A stretch of DNA of 5,995 nucleotides from Deltaproteobacteria bacterium (GTDB taxonomy: Bacteria > Desulfobacterota > Syntrophobacteria > B119-G9): the NCBI GenBank assembly GCA_003646715.1, contig QMLL01000116.1, positions 1-5,995 on the forward strand, in the 5' to 3' direction. Below are positions 1-5,535 of this stretch, piece after piece (position 1 is the stretch's first letter; every line of letters starts with the position of its first letter). The position numbers and the translations under genes are program-made. The notes under the pieces are model-generated. The model made no database searches. It was given only the letters and a program-made list of their open reading frames with translations, and was not told where the DNA came from.

Positions 1-408
1 ATCGTAAATATCCCCTTTCTTTGCGCTCTGTGTGAAAAAGGAGTTGAAAGTATTTATCTTGTCCTGCAATTTTTTGATATTTTTGCCCAGGGCCTTTTCA
101 AATCCTTCGTTCCAGGCATTTACCAATTTCTTGCTTGATACTTCGTGGTATACAAATACCATTTTGATTGCCATGGGTTCATCTGCTTCGATTATTTTCT
201 TGGGATCACTTTCTTTCTGTTTTAGATAGAGTGCTCCTGCGTAAACCTTGATAAAGAGTTTTTTTCTGAAACCGGCACCATTTAAAATCAGCTTATGATT
301 TCCCACAGTTATGCTGGATGGTATTTTCAATTCGGAAATTTCTGCTGCAAAAGCGGTTGAACAGAATACAAGTAGGACAAACAATATAAGAGAAGTCTTT
401 CTAAACAT
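1..408 (-). CDS. Exported chalcone isomerase-family protein (partial, C-terminus off the left edge)
   Basis: Translating the minus strand from the ATG at 408-406 gives 136 codons without a stop, running off the window edge. Residues 1-21 form a signal peptide: MFRKT, a hydrophobic LILFVLLVF core and an AFA-AE cleavage site, so the mature protein should be periplasmic. The mature part carries the hallmark of the bacterial chalcone-isomerase-like family (PF16036 type): a short beta-rich start, then GAGFRKK at 44-50 and KVYAGALYL at 54-62, then AWNEGFEKAL at 98-107 after the HEVSSKK segment. R48 matches the arginine that is conserved in this fold. Bacterial members are small secreted proteins of roughly 180-200 residues whose physiological substrate is mostly unknown; flavonoid chemistry should not be assumed. 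The start is supported by a GGGAGA ribosome site 6 nt upstream. It follows the EAL-HDOD gene on the same strand, but the 254-bp repeat-rich gap argues for its own promoter. Family assignment is fairly firm; function is not. Confidence 0.82.
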   Translation of the reverse strand, partial: MFRKTSLILFVLLVFCSTAFAAEISELKIPSSITVGNHKLILNGAGFRKKLFIKVYAGALYLKQKESDPKKIIEADEPMAIKMVFVYHEVSSKKLVNAWNEGFEKALGKNIKKLQDKINTFNSFFTQSAKKGDIYD

Positions 409-414
409 TTGAAT

Positions 415-420
415 TCTCCC
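415..420 (-). promoter_or_regulatory. Ribosome binding site of the chalcone isomerase-like gene
   Basis: The minus strand reads GGGAGA at 420-415, followed by 6 nt (ATTCAA) and then the ATG at 408-406. This is a good Shine-Dalgarno match with suitable spacing, and it decides the start of a gene whose only other support is its signal peptide. Confidence 0.7.
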
Positions 421-511
421 TTGTTTGCTGTTGGGTTGGATTTCCGCCAAGCCCAGCTCGGTCATGACTTTCGCGGGAATGGCGTTCATACTATTCATCT
501 GTCATTCCTGC

Positions 512-560
512 ATTATACCTTTCTCACACGTTCTTTATACCTTTGTCTTTCTGCATTATA
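512..560 (-). promoter_or_regulatory. Candidate promoter region of the chalcone isomerase-like gene: phased TATAAT-like hexamers
   Basis: On the minus strand, perfect -10 hexamers TATAAT occur at 560-555 and 517-512, with TATAAA between them at 539-534. All three lie 104-152 bp upstream of the ATG at 408 and sit at the same place in each unit of the tandem array. No good TTGACA-like -35 is found about 17 bp before any of them, and none has the TGn extension of an extended -10. They are recorded as candidate promoter elements only. Confidence 0.3.
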
Positions 561-568
561 CGTCTGTC

Positions 569-588
569 ATTCCTGCGCAGGCAGGAAT
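569..588. repeat. REP/dRS3-like palindrome
   Basis: ATTCCTGC at 569-576 and GCAGGAAT at 581-588 are perfect reverse complements around a 4-nt loop, giving an 8-bp stem. The layout ATTCCT-N8-AGGAAT parallels the ATTCCC-N8-GGGAAT consensus of the dRS3 element. As RNA on the minus strand it would form a hairpin about 75 nt downstream of the EAL-HDOD stop codon. No U-tract follows, so it is not a canonical intrinsic terminator, but it could slow exonucleases or help separate the two transcripts. Confidence 0.6.
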
Positions 589-662
589 CCAGCATTATTG
601 GTTGTAGTTACCGTTTTCTCTTGAGTTTCATCTTTTGTTGTTTTCGATGATCGGGAGGATAT

Positions 663-1883
663 TCAGTTTATGAAATCTGCAATCTCGTTTACGTTTCTGA
701 TGGCCTCTGTGTATAGCTTGGGAATATCCTCTTCGTTCAAAGCGAGTTTTCGTATCCACTGATTAACCCTATCCCAGTCTCCTCTTTCATAACATAAAAC
801 CAGAGAATATACCATCCCATAAACGTTGTCTTTTCCTAGGAGGGCATCTTTTAAACCTTTGGCTACGGGAAGTTCCTGGACAATTTCTTCGAGGGGGCGC
901 CCTATAAAAGCGTCGATGGTGGAAATCATGCCCATCAGGAAAAACTCTGTTTTTCTTTTTGATAAGCCAATTTTCGTTGCAATTGCCTCACAGAGTCTTG
1001 CTCTTATAAGCGATATTTTGATAAGTTCATCGGGGAATCCTTTCGACAACTTGCCAAGAATTACCAGAAAAGCCCACTTCCGGATCTCGCTTTCTCCTAG
1101 AAGAGCCAGAGCATGTCCTATTGAAGTAACCTCATAACGCAATGAGAAAAAAGAAGAATTGATATATTTAAGAAGTTTGTACGTCAGGGAAGGGTCTGTT
1201 TCCAGAATTTCCCGAAGCTTCCTGATCCTGATATGTTCATTGGCCAGTTCCTGAAGAATTCTAAGGTAGTTGATCCTCGATACGGGGATGTCTTTCCGTG
1301 CTATGACTATAGGTTTGCTGAAGAAGTATCCCTGGAAATAAGAGAAACCAAGTTTCTTGGCTTCTTTGAATTCTTCTATGGTTTCTGTCTTTTCTGCTAA
1401 CAGCCTGATTGAAGTGTCTTTAAAATGACGGACGATTTCTTCTCTTTCCGCGTTAGTGGTAGCACGATAATCTACTTTTATTATATCAACGAGATTAAGG
1501 AGAGGATTATGCCTATTGCCGTTCAGTACAAAATCGTCCAGCGCAAGAGTGTATCCTTTTTTCTTAATTTCTTTACATCTTGATAATACTTGGTCATCAA
1601 TTCTTACGTCTTCAAGGATTTCAATTACGGTTAGGTCCTTTGGCAATAAATAGGCGGTATTATCCAGAATTAGGTTTCTCGTGAAGTTTATGAATGCCTT
1701 CTTACCACCGGCTATCTTCTCGGCTCCAATTACGAGGACGGTATTCTTGATGACCGAAAGTGAAGCCGCATCACCAGTTCGCATACAGTACTGGTCGTCT
1801 TCTTTCATCCTGTAAAGAATTTCATAGCCATATACTCGTAATCTTCTGTCAAAAATTGGTTGCCTGGCAACGTATATATCCAT
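663..1883 (-). CDS. EAL-HDOD signalling protein (YuxH/CdgJ type) with degenerate EAL domain
   Basis: This is a 406-residue cytoplasmic protein of the two-domain family with an N-terminal EAL-like domain and a C-terminal HDOD domain, known as YuxH in Bacillus and CdgJ in Vibrio. Residues 1-195 are EAL-like. It opens with the typical VARQPIFD (5-12), GYEIL (19-23) replaces the EAL signature, and E88, the DDF at 116-118, K136 with D138, E164 and FQGYFFSKP (183-191) mark the remaining motifs. INFTR at 65-69 and AEKTE at 163-167 differ from the usual VNxSP and AEGVE of active phosphodiesterases. Most family members studied do not hydrolyse cyclic-di-GMP, so a regulatory or scaffold role is the best inference. 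Residues about 203-400 are HDOD, recognisable from DPSLTYKLLKYINS (230-243), SIGHALALLG (254-263) and RKWAFL (268-273); the metal-binding HD pair is absent, as is normal for HDOD. No transmembrane or sensory domain is seen. The start is the ATG at 1883, where the family begins, although the upstream ribosome site is weak. It stands 172 bp after dctM, so it is probably a separate transcription unit. Confidence 0.9.
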   Translation of the reverse strand: MDIYVARQPIFDRRLRVYGYEILYRMKEDDQYCMRTGDAASLSVIKNTVLVIGAEKIAGGKKAFINFTRNLILDNTAYLLPKDLTVIEILEDVRIDDQVLSRCKEIKKKGYTLALDDFVLNGNRHNPLLNLVDIIKVDYRATTNAEREEIVRHFKDTSIRLLAEKTETIEEFKEAKKLGFSYFQGYFFSKPIVIARKDIPVSRINYLRILQELANEHIRIRKLREILETDPSLTYKLLKYINSSFFSLRYEVTSIGHALALLGESEIRKWAFLVILGKLSKGFPDELIKISLIRARLCEAIATKIGLSKRKTEFFLMGMISTIDAFIGRPLEEIVQELPVAKGLKDALLGKDNVYGMVYSLVLCYERGDWDRVNQWIRKLALNEEDIPKLYTEAIRNVNEIADFIN

Positions 1884-2055
1884 ATTCGCATTCTATGTTT
1901 GGCTGGTTTGGTTAATCAGGTTTAATTGAACTGTTGAAAAGCTGTCTTCCATGGTTTGTTTATGATTGTAATATTATCATGGCGGCAATTACAAATTTAT
2001 GTGATTCTCCATGTTGGCTGAGGTTCCCTAAGGACTTTTACGTGAGTGCGCGCTG
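1884..2055. other. Spacer between dctM and the EAL-HDOD gene, with a weak dyad
   Basis: No coding sequence and no hairpin followed by a T-run was found here, so a terminator for the TRAP operon is not evident. The stretch contains an imperfect dyad at 1962-1980 with ATGAT/ATCAT arms around an AT-rich centre. It lies about 80-100 bp upstream of the EAL-HDOD start, where a promoter or operator would be expected. GATAAT on the minus strand at this spot is -10-like but has no matching -35. Confidence 0.3.
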
Positions 2056-3342
2056 CTAGTGAGTTGGGAGAACCAGGTTAGGGATAAGACTGGTTAGAGG
2101 TGACCAGAATGTAATTATAAGGAGGTCAATAAGCAAAATAGCCAGAAACGGCACTATACTCCGACTGATGTCTGATAGTTTATTTTGGGCGATGCTGCAA
2201 GAAACCAGCAGACAGATCCCGAGAGGTGGTGTGAGCATACCTATGGCCAAGTTTACTACGATTATTGTTCCCAGTTGAACAAGGTCAATGCCCAGGTTCG
2301 GCAGTATTGGGAGAATAACAGGAACAAGCAGTATCAAAGAGGCCGTAGTTTCAACGAAAGTGCCTGCCACAAGCAGGATAGCATTGATCAGGAGCAAAAG
2401 AATAATTCTGTTGGTGGTCACGCTCAGAAGGAATCCTGTTATTAATTTGGGAATTTCTTCAATGGCCAGAAACCAGCTAAATATGGAAGCTGCTGCTATT
2501 ATGAACATGATGATGCTTGACATAACGGCTGCATCGATGAATATCCGCGGCAAGTCACGGACGTGGAGTTCTCTGTGAACGAAAAGACCTACTCCCAGCG
2601 CATAGATAACTGCAACGGCTGCAGATTCGGTGGCGGTGAATATCCCACCAAGGATTCCACCAAGTATTATGATTGGGGCGCCAAGAGCCCACAGGGCATG
2701 ATAGAGCGAGGTTAAAACCGTTCTTAGGGCAAATTTCCTAGTGTAACCGTAACCTCGTTTTTTTGAAATTATCACAACTGCAACTACTAGGCTTAATCCC
2801 ATTAGGATTCCGGGTAGGATCCCGGCAGCAAAAAGTCTCCCTATCGATGCTCCCGTCAGAAAACCAAAAATTATCATGGGAATGCTGGGTGGTATGATTA
2901 CTCCTATAGATCCCCCGGCTGCCTGTACCGCTCCAGCAAAGTCCCTGTCATAGCCCTTGTCTACCATAGCAGGAATCAATATGCTTCCCACTGCGGCGGT
3001 GTCTGCTGCCGCCGATCCTGAAATCCCTGCAAAAAACATCGCAGAAACAATTGCGACAGATGCTAATCCTCCAGTCATCCAGCCAACCAGGGAATCAGCC
3101 AGGTTAACGATTCTTCGAGAAATACCACCGGCTTCCATCAGTGCCCCAGCAAACATGAAAAGAGGTACAGCCATTAGTGGAAAAGAATCTGTGCCAGCAT
3201 ACATTCTCTGAACAGAGATCATCATGCTGAGGTCGCTTTTCATCATAAGTGCAATCACTGATGAAATGCCGATAGCAATTGCTATTGGCACATCAATGGC
3301 AAAGAAAAAGATCAGACAAAAAAACAGGACGAACGTGGTCAT
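2056..3342 (-). CDS. dctM: TRAP transporter large permease subunit (DctM family)
   Basis: This 428-residue, very hydrophobic inner-membrane protein has the usual length of DctM, the transport-channel subunit of tripartite ATP-independent periplasmic transporters, which use the Na+ gradient to import organic acids and related solutes captured by a periplasmic DctP protein. Family signatures are clear and in order: SFPLMAVPLF (53-62), FFAGISGSAAADTAAVGS (103-120), GSIGVIIPPSIPMIIFG (144-160), GGIFTATESAAV (232-243) and TPPLGICL (371-378). These include the conserved Ser/Thr-rich loops thought to line the Na+ and substrate sites. About a dozen membrane segments are spread along the whole length. 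The ATG at 3342-3340 overlaps the TGA of the upstream DctQ gene (3341-3339), and there is no strong ribosome site before it, so translation is probably coupled to dctQ. No dctP gene follows; the next gene downstream is the unrelated EAL-HDOD gene. The substrate is unknown. Confidence 0.95.
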   Translation of the reverse strand: MTTFVLFFCLIFFFAIDVPIAIAIGISSVIALMMKSDLSMMISVQRMYAGTDSFPLMAVPLFMFAGALMEAGGISRRIVNLADSLVGWMTGGLASVAIVSAMFFAGISGSAAADTAAVGSILIPAMVDKGYDRDFAGAVQAAGGSIGVIIPPSIPMIIFGFLTGASIGRLFAAGILPGILMGLSLVVAVVIISKKRGYGYTRKFALRTVLTSLYHALWALGAPIIILGGILGGIFTATESAAVAVIYALGVGLFVHRELHVRDLPRIFIDAAVMSSIIMFIIAAASIFSWFLAIEEIPKLITGFLLSVTTNRIILLLLINAILLVAGTFVETTASLILLVPVILPILPNLGIDLVQLGTIIVVNLAIGMLTPPLGICLLVSCSIAQNKLSDISRSIVPFLAILLIDLLIITFWSPLTSLIPNLVLPTH

Positions 3343-3947
3343 TTCTTAGACTCGCTCAAGATTGTTTCCATCAGTAGTGTAATTCCGTGTATCAAAAAAA
3401 AGATCCCGCTCAGTGGTATTACGGCAAAAGGAATACTTTTGCTTATTCCCAGCGCAGGACTCTTCTGGAATTTTATAAAAAGTGTAAATTTTGTGCCGTA
3501 AATAATCATTATCGAGAAAAAACACAGAGAGAAGACATAAGTCAAAATCCTTATTTTCGTAGCAAGGTTCCCGGGCAACTTCTGTACTATGAAATCGATT
3601 CCAATGTGAGCTTTTCTTTTGTAGGCCACTGTTGCGCCAAGAAATGAAATCCAGACCAGTAGCATTCTTCCAAGTTCCTCTGACCAAAACAGAGAATGAT
3701 TTAGGGCGTATCTGAAAAAAACCTGAGTGGCAATAATAATTGCCATGGCAAACCCCAGAACAAAAAGGCTCCACTCCGTTACTTGGTTGATAGCTGTGCT
3801 GGTTTTTTGGATTTTTATAAATAGATTATTGAGAATAGCTTGTTGAATAGTTTTTTGAGGTCCCTGTGTGGTCATAAGGTTTCTTTGACTGTACTGTATT
3901 TTCTTTCTCGGATACCATATAATACAAAATTGTTGGATAAACGACAT
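3339..3947 (-). CDS. dctQ: TRAP transporter small permease subunit (DctQ family)
   Basis: This gene encodes the four-helix DctQ partner that pairs with DctM in the inner membrane. Hydrophobic segments lie at about 59-80, 92-110, 131-150 and 171-195. The family motif spans them: FWSEELGRMLLVWISFLG (87-104), then a positive loop AYKRKAHIGID (108-118). It overlaps dctM by 4 nt (ATGA), which places both in one operon. From the ATG at 3947 the protein is 202 residues, which is long for DctQ and has an atypical N-terminus before the first helix. The ATG at 3875-3873 would give 178 residues, closer to the norm. Neither start has a strong ribosome site, so the start is unresolved and the second is slightly favoured on length. 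It is the first gene of the operon and faces rfbA across a 150-bp spacer. No DctP gene precedes it. Confidence 0.88.
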   Translation of the reverse strand: MSFIQQFCIIWYPRKKIQYSQRNLMTTQGPQKTIQQAILNNLFIKIQKTSTAINQVTEWSLFVLGFAMAIIIATQVFFRYALNHSLFWSEELGRMLLVWISFLGATVAYKRKAHIGIDFIVQKLPGNLATKIRILTYVFSLCFFSIMIIYGTKFTLFIKFQKSPALGISKSIPFAVIPLSGIFFLIHGITLLMETILSESKK

Positions 3948-4097
3948 TTATTACTTATCACAGGAAGGCACGAAGCGAAAGAACTTGTGGATATCCCTTG
4001 AATTTTAGTATTCTAAGGCTGTAGTGCCTGTTTGTGACCGGATAAGTTTGGATCAATTCAGAGTATTTCACTTGAATCCATTGGCTACGGAATATTT
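3948..4097. promoter_or_regulatory. Divergent intergenic control region between dctQM and the rfb operon
   Basis: This 150-bp spacer must hold the promoters for both the leftward TRAP operon and the rightward rhamnose operon. The best plus-strand candidate is TTGTGG at 3985-3990 with TATTCT at 4009-4014, an 18-bp spacing and moderate matches to sigma-70 boxes. Overlapping it is an interrupted inverted repeat, CCTTGAAT at 3996-4003 against ATTCTAAGG at 4010-4018 (8 bp with one bulged base). Outside this lie AGGCAC at 3966-3971 and GTGCCT at 4024-4029, a 6-bp inverted pair. For the minus strand no convincing -35/-10 pair was found inside the spacer. A TATTAT hexamer at 3924-3919, within the annotated dctQ 5' end, would suit the shorter DctQ start. 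Confidence 0.4.
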
Positions 4098-4985
4098 ATG
4101 AAAGGTATAATTCTTGCCGGAGGACTTGGAACTCGCTTGCATCCGATGACCCTTGCAACGAGTAAGCAACTCCTTCCTATATATGACAAGCCAATGATTT
4201 ACTACCCTCTTTCCACGTTGATGCTGGCTGGAATCAGGGAAATTTTAATTATTTCCACACCAGACCATATAGCCCAGTTCGAAAGATTGCTTGGAAGCGG
4301 GCAGCAGTGGGGACTTGAATTTCAATATGCAGTTCAGGAAGTTCCCAGAGGCATAGCGCACGCGTTCATTGTGGGAAAAGAATTTGTGGCTAATGCCCAT
4401 GTTTGTCTCATCCTTGGAGATAATCTGTTTTTTGGTCATGGATTGGCACAAAAACTTCAGAATATTTCCGAAAAAAACCCTGGAGCTACCATTTTCGCCT
4501 ATTATGTAAGAAATCCTGAAAGGTATGGCGTGGTAGAATTCGACGGGGCTGGGAATCCCGTCAGCATTGAAGAAAAACCCCGAAAACCAAAATCCAACTT
4601 TGCCGTAACGGGGTTATACTTTTATGACAATAGGGTACTGGATATTGTAGCCGATTTAAAGCCTTCTTCCAGAGGCGAACTTGAGATTACTGATGTAAAC
4701 AGGACCTATCTTGAAAGAGGCGAACTCAGAGTTGAAATAATGGGCAGAGGGATGGCATGGCTTGATGCCGGAACCCCCGGTTCCCTTCTTGATGCCGCGA
4801 ATTTTGTTGAAGTAATCGAAAGAAGGCAGGGCATGAAAATAGCCTGCGTGGAAGAGGTAGCCTGGCGGATGGGATTTATCGATGATGCCAGATTAGAAGA
4901 ACTGGCGATGAGTTTTAACGATAACGAGTACGGAAATTACTTGAGAAGAATTCTGAGGAAAAGACAGGAACGAGATGAACGTTAA
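4098..4985 (+). CDS. rfbA: Glucose-1-phosphate thymidylyltransferase (RmlA/RfbA)
   Basis: This enzyme makes dTDP-glucose and pyrophosphate from dTTP and glucose-1-phosphate, the first step of dTDP-L-rhamnose synthesis in the cytoplasm. The 295-residue length is that of the short RmlA type. The nucleotide-binding signature is at the very N-terminus (GIILAGGLGTRLHP, 3-16), followed by SKQLLPIYDKPMIYYPLSTL (22-41). The catalytic metal ligands are seen as D108 in LGDN (106-109) and D223 in MAWLDAGTP (219-227). The sugar-site segments YGVVEFD (143-149), EEKP (158-161), VTGLYFYD (170-177) and RGELEITD (192-199) are intact. One departure is PRGIAHAF at 83-90, where short RmlA enzymes usually have PDGLAQAF. 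The ATG at 4098 is fixed by the N-terminal motif; its ribosome site (ACGGA, 4087-4091) is weak. It is the first gene of a plus-strand rfbACD operon and overlaps rfbC by 11 nt. Confidence 0.96.
   Translation: MKGIILAGGLGTRLHPMTLATSKQLLPIYDKPMIYYPLSTLMLAGIREILIISTPDHIAQFERLLGSGQQWGLEFQYAVQEVPRGIAHAFIVGKEFVANAHVCLILGDNLFFGHGLAQKLQNISEKNPGATIFAYYVRNPERYGVVEFDGAGNPVSIEEKPRKPKSNFAVTGLYFYDNRVLDIVADLKPSSRGELEITDVNRTYLERGELRVEIMGRGMAWLDAGTPGSLLDAANFVEVIERRQGMKIACVEEVAWRMGFIDDARLEELAMSFNDNEYGNYLRRILRKRQERDER
4966..4969 (+). promoter_or_regulatory. Ribosome binding site of rfbC, inside the end of rfbA
   Basis: AGGA at 4966-4969 sits 5 nt before the rfbC ATG at 4975, within the last codons of rfbA. It supports this start and therefore the 11-nt overlap with the rfbA reading frame, which ends in TAA at 4983-4985. 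Confidence 0.55.
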
Positions 4986-5535
4986 AAGTACACCACTTAA
5001 TGGTGTCCTGATTATAGAACCTGATAAATTCGTGGATCATCGTGGATTTCTGTTGCAAGTCTGGCACCAGCAAACCTATGGGAATAAAGGAATAACAGGC
5101 ACTTTTGTTCAGGATAACCATTCAAGGTCGTATAAGAATGTTATCAGGGGTTTGCACTACCAGCTGCGACATCCCCAGGGAAAGTTTATTTTTGTCGTTA
5201 GCGGAAAAATTTTCGACGTAGCAGTGGACATCAGGCTTGGATCACCTACTTTTGGCCAGTGGTTTGGTGCCATTTTATCCGATGAAAACCATCTACAGAT
5301 GTTTATACCACCTGGTTTTGCGCATGGTTTTTGTGTACTTTCGGAAACGGCTGATCTCATATACAAATGCACCGATTTTTATTACCCGGAAGACCAGTTC
5401 GGCGTTAACTGGGCGGATCCTGGTATCGGTATCAACTGGCCGGTGGAAGGCCCAATTTTGTCAGGTAAAGATTCGAAACTCCCGTTTTTAAAGGATATAC
5501 CACGAAAAAATCTACCAAGATTTGAGGAGATATAG
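4975..5535 (+). CDS. rfbC: dTDP-4-dehydrorhamnose 3,5-epimerase (RmlC/RfbC)
   Basis: This cupin-fold enzyme epimerises C3 and C5 of dTDP-4-keto-6-deoxy-glucose to give dTDP-4-keto-L-rhamnose. The 186 residues match the normal family length. Family landmarks are present in order: HRGF (22-25), FVQDNHS (44-50), VIRGLHYQ (56-63) with the catalytic-base histidine H61, PQGK (67-70) with K70, FDVAVDIR (80-87), SPTFGQW (90-96), IPPGFAHGF (111-119) with H117, and YKCTDFYYP (130-138), which carries the tyrosine region proposed as the catalytic acid. The base-binding pair Q46 and N48 and R58 are retained. The position usually held by glutamate in RGFFFE is glutamine here (Q28). The ATG at 4975 overlaps rfbA by 11 nt, and the TAG stop shares its G with the GTG start of rfbD. 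Those overlaps imply one transcript and coupled translation. RmlC works as a dimer. Confidence 0.96.
   Translation: MNVKSTPLNGVLIIEPDKFVDHRGFLLQVWHQQTYGNKGITGTFVQDNHSRSYKNVIRGLHYQLRHPQGKFIFVVSGKIFDVAVDIRLGSPTFGQWFGAILSDENHLQMFIPPGFAHGFCVLSETADLIYKCTDFYYPEDQFGVNWADPGIGINWPVEGPILSGKDSKLPFLKDIPRKNLPRFEEI
5524..5529 (+). promoter_or_regulatory. Strong ribosome binding site of rfbD
   Basis: GAGGAG at 5524-5529 lies 5 nt before GTG at 5535-5537. It is the strongest Shine-Dalgarno in the window and fixes the non-ATG start of rfbD, which otherwise has no ATG at the position where the family begins. Confidence 0.75.

Larger units (their letters stand above)
434..592. repeat. Intergenic repeat island: two inverted repeats flanking a degenerate ~21-bp tandem array
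   Basis: Three kinds of repeat lie in the gap between two minus-strand genes. First, ATTTCCGC at 440-447 pairs with GCGGGAAT at 473-480 (7 of 8 positions, 25-nt spacer). Second, TTATAC recurs at 513, 535 and 556, giving units of 22 and 21 bp with a loose consensus TTATACctttGTCATTCC. Within this array, TCTGTCATTCCTGC is exact at 498-511 and 563-576, CTGCATTATAC at 508-518 and 551-561, and TTATACCTTT at 513-522 and 535-544. Third, the last unit runs into a perfect inverted repeat at 569-588. ATTCCC/GGGAAT-type inverted repeats of this form (dRS3 of Neisseria, REP-like elements of proteobacteria) are known dispersed intergenic elements. Whether this one is dispersed in the host genome cannot be seen from one window. 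No convincing gene is present in the gap. Confidence 0.65.

Noticed and set aside
32..229. Plus-strand open frame of 65 codons at the left edge
   Set aside because: It lies opposite the minus-strand chalcone-isomerase-like gene, which has a signal peptide, a ribosome site and family motifs; the plus-strand product resembles nothing.
569..588. Palindrome considered as an intrinsic terminator for the EAL-HDOD transcript
   Set aside because: The 8-bp stem is suitable, but no T-tract follows it on the minus strand (GACAGACG follows), so it was recorded as a repeat instead.
498..592. Short repeats considered as a CRISPR array
   Set aside because: The units are adjacent and degenerate, with no unique spacers of constant length and no cas genes nearby.
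409..624. Two plus-strand open frames of 60-71 codons in the repeat-rich gap
   Set aside because: They are translations of the repeat island (VIPAQAGIQ-type peptides are typical of translated ATTCCTGC repeats), with no ribosome site and no protein-like composition.
826..1137. Plus-strand open frame of 103 codons
   Set aside because: It is antisense to the HDOD domain of a well-supported gene and has no family features.
2185..3211. Three plus-strand open frames opposite dctM (2185-2445, 2288-2578, 2957-3211)
   Set aside because: They are antisense shadows of a strongly conserved permease gene; their composition follows the reverse complement of hydrophobic codons.
3346..3774. Minus-strand open frame of 142 codons overlapping dctQ in another frame
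   Set aside because: The dctQ frame has the family motif and four hydrophobic helices, while the alternative frame is rich in Cys, Asn and Tyr with no recognisable pattern.
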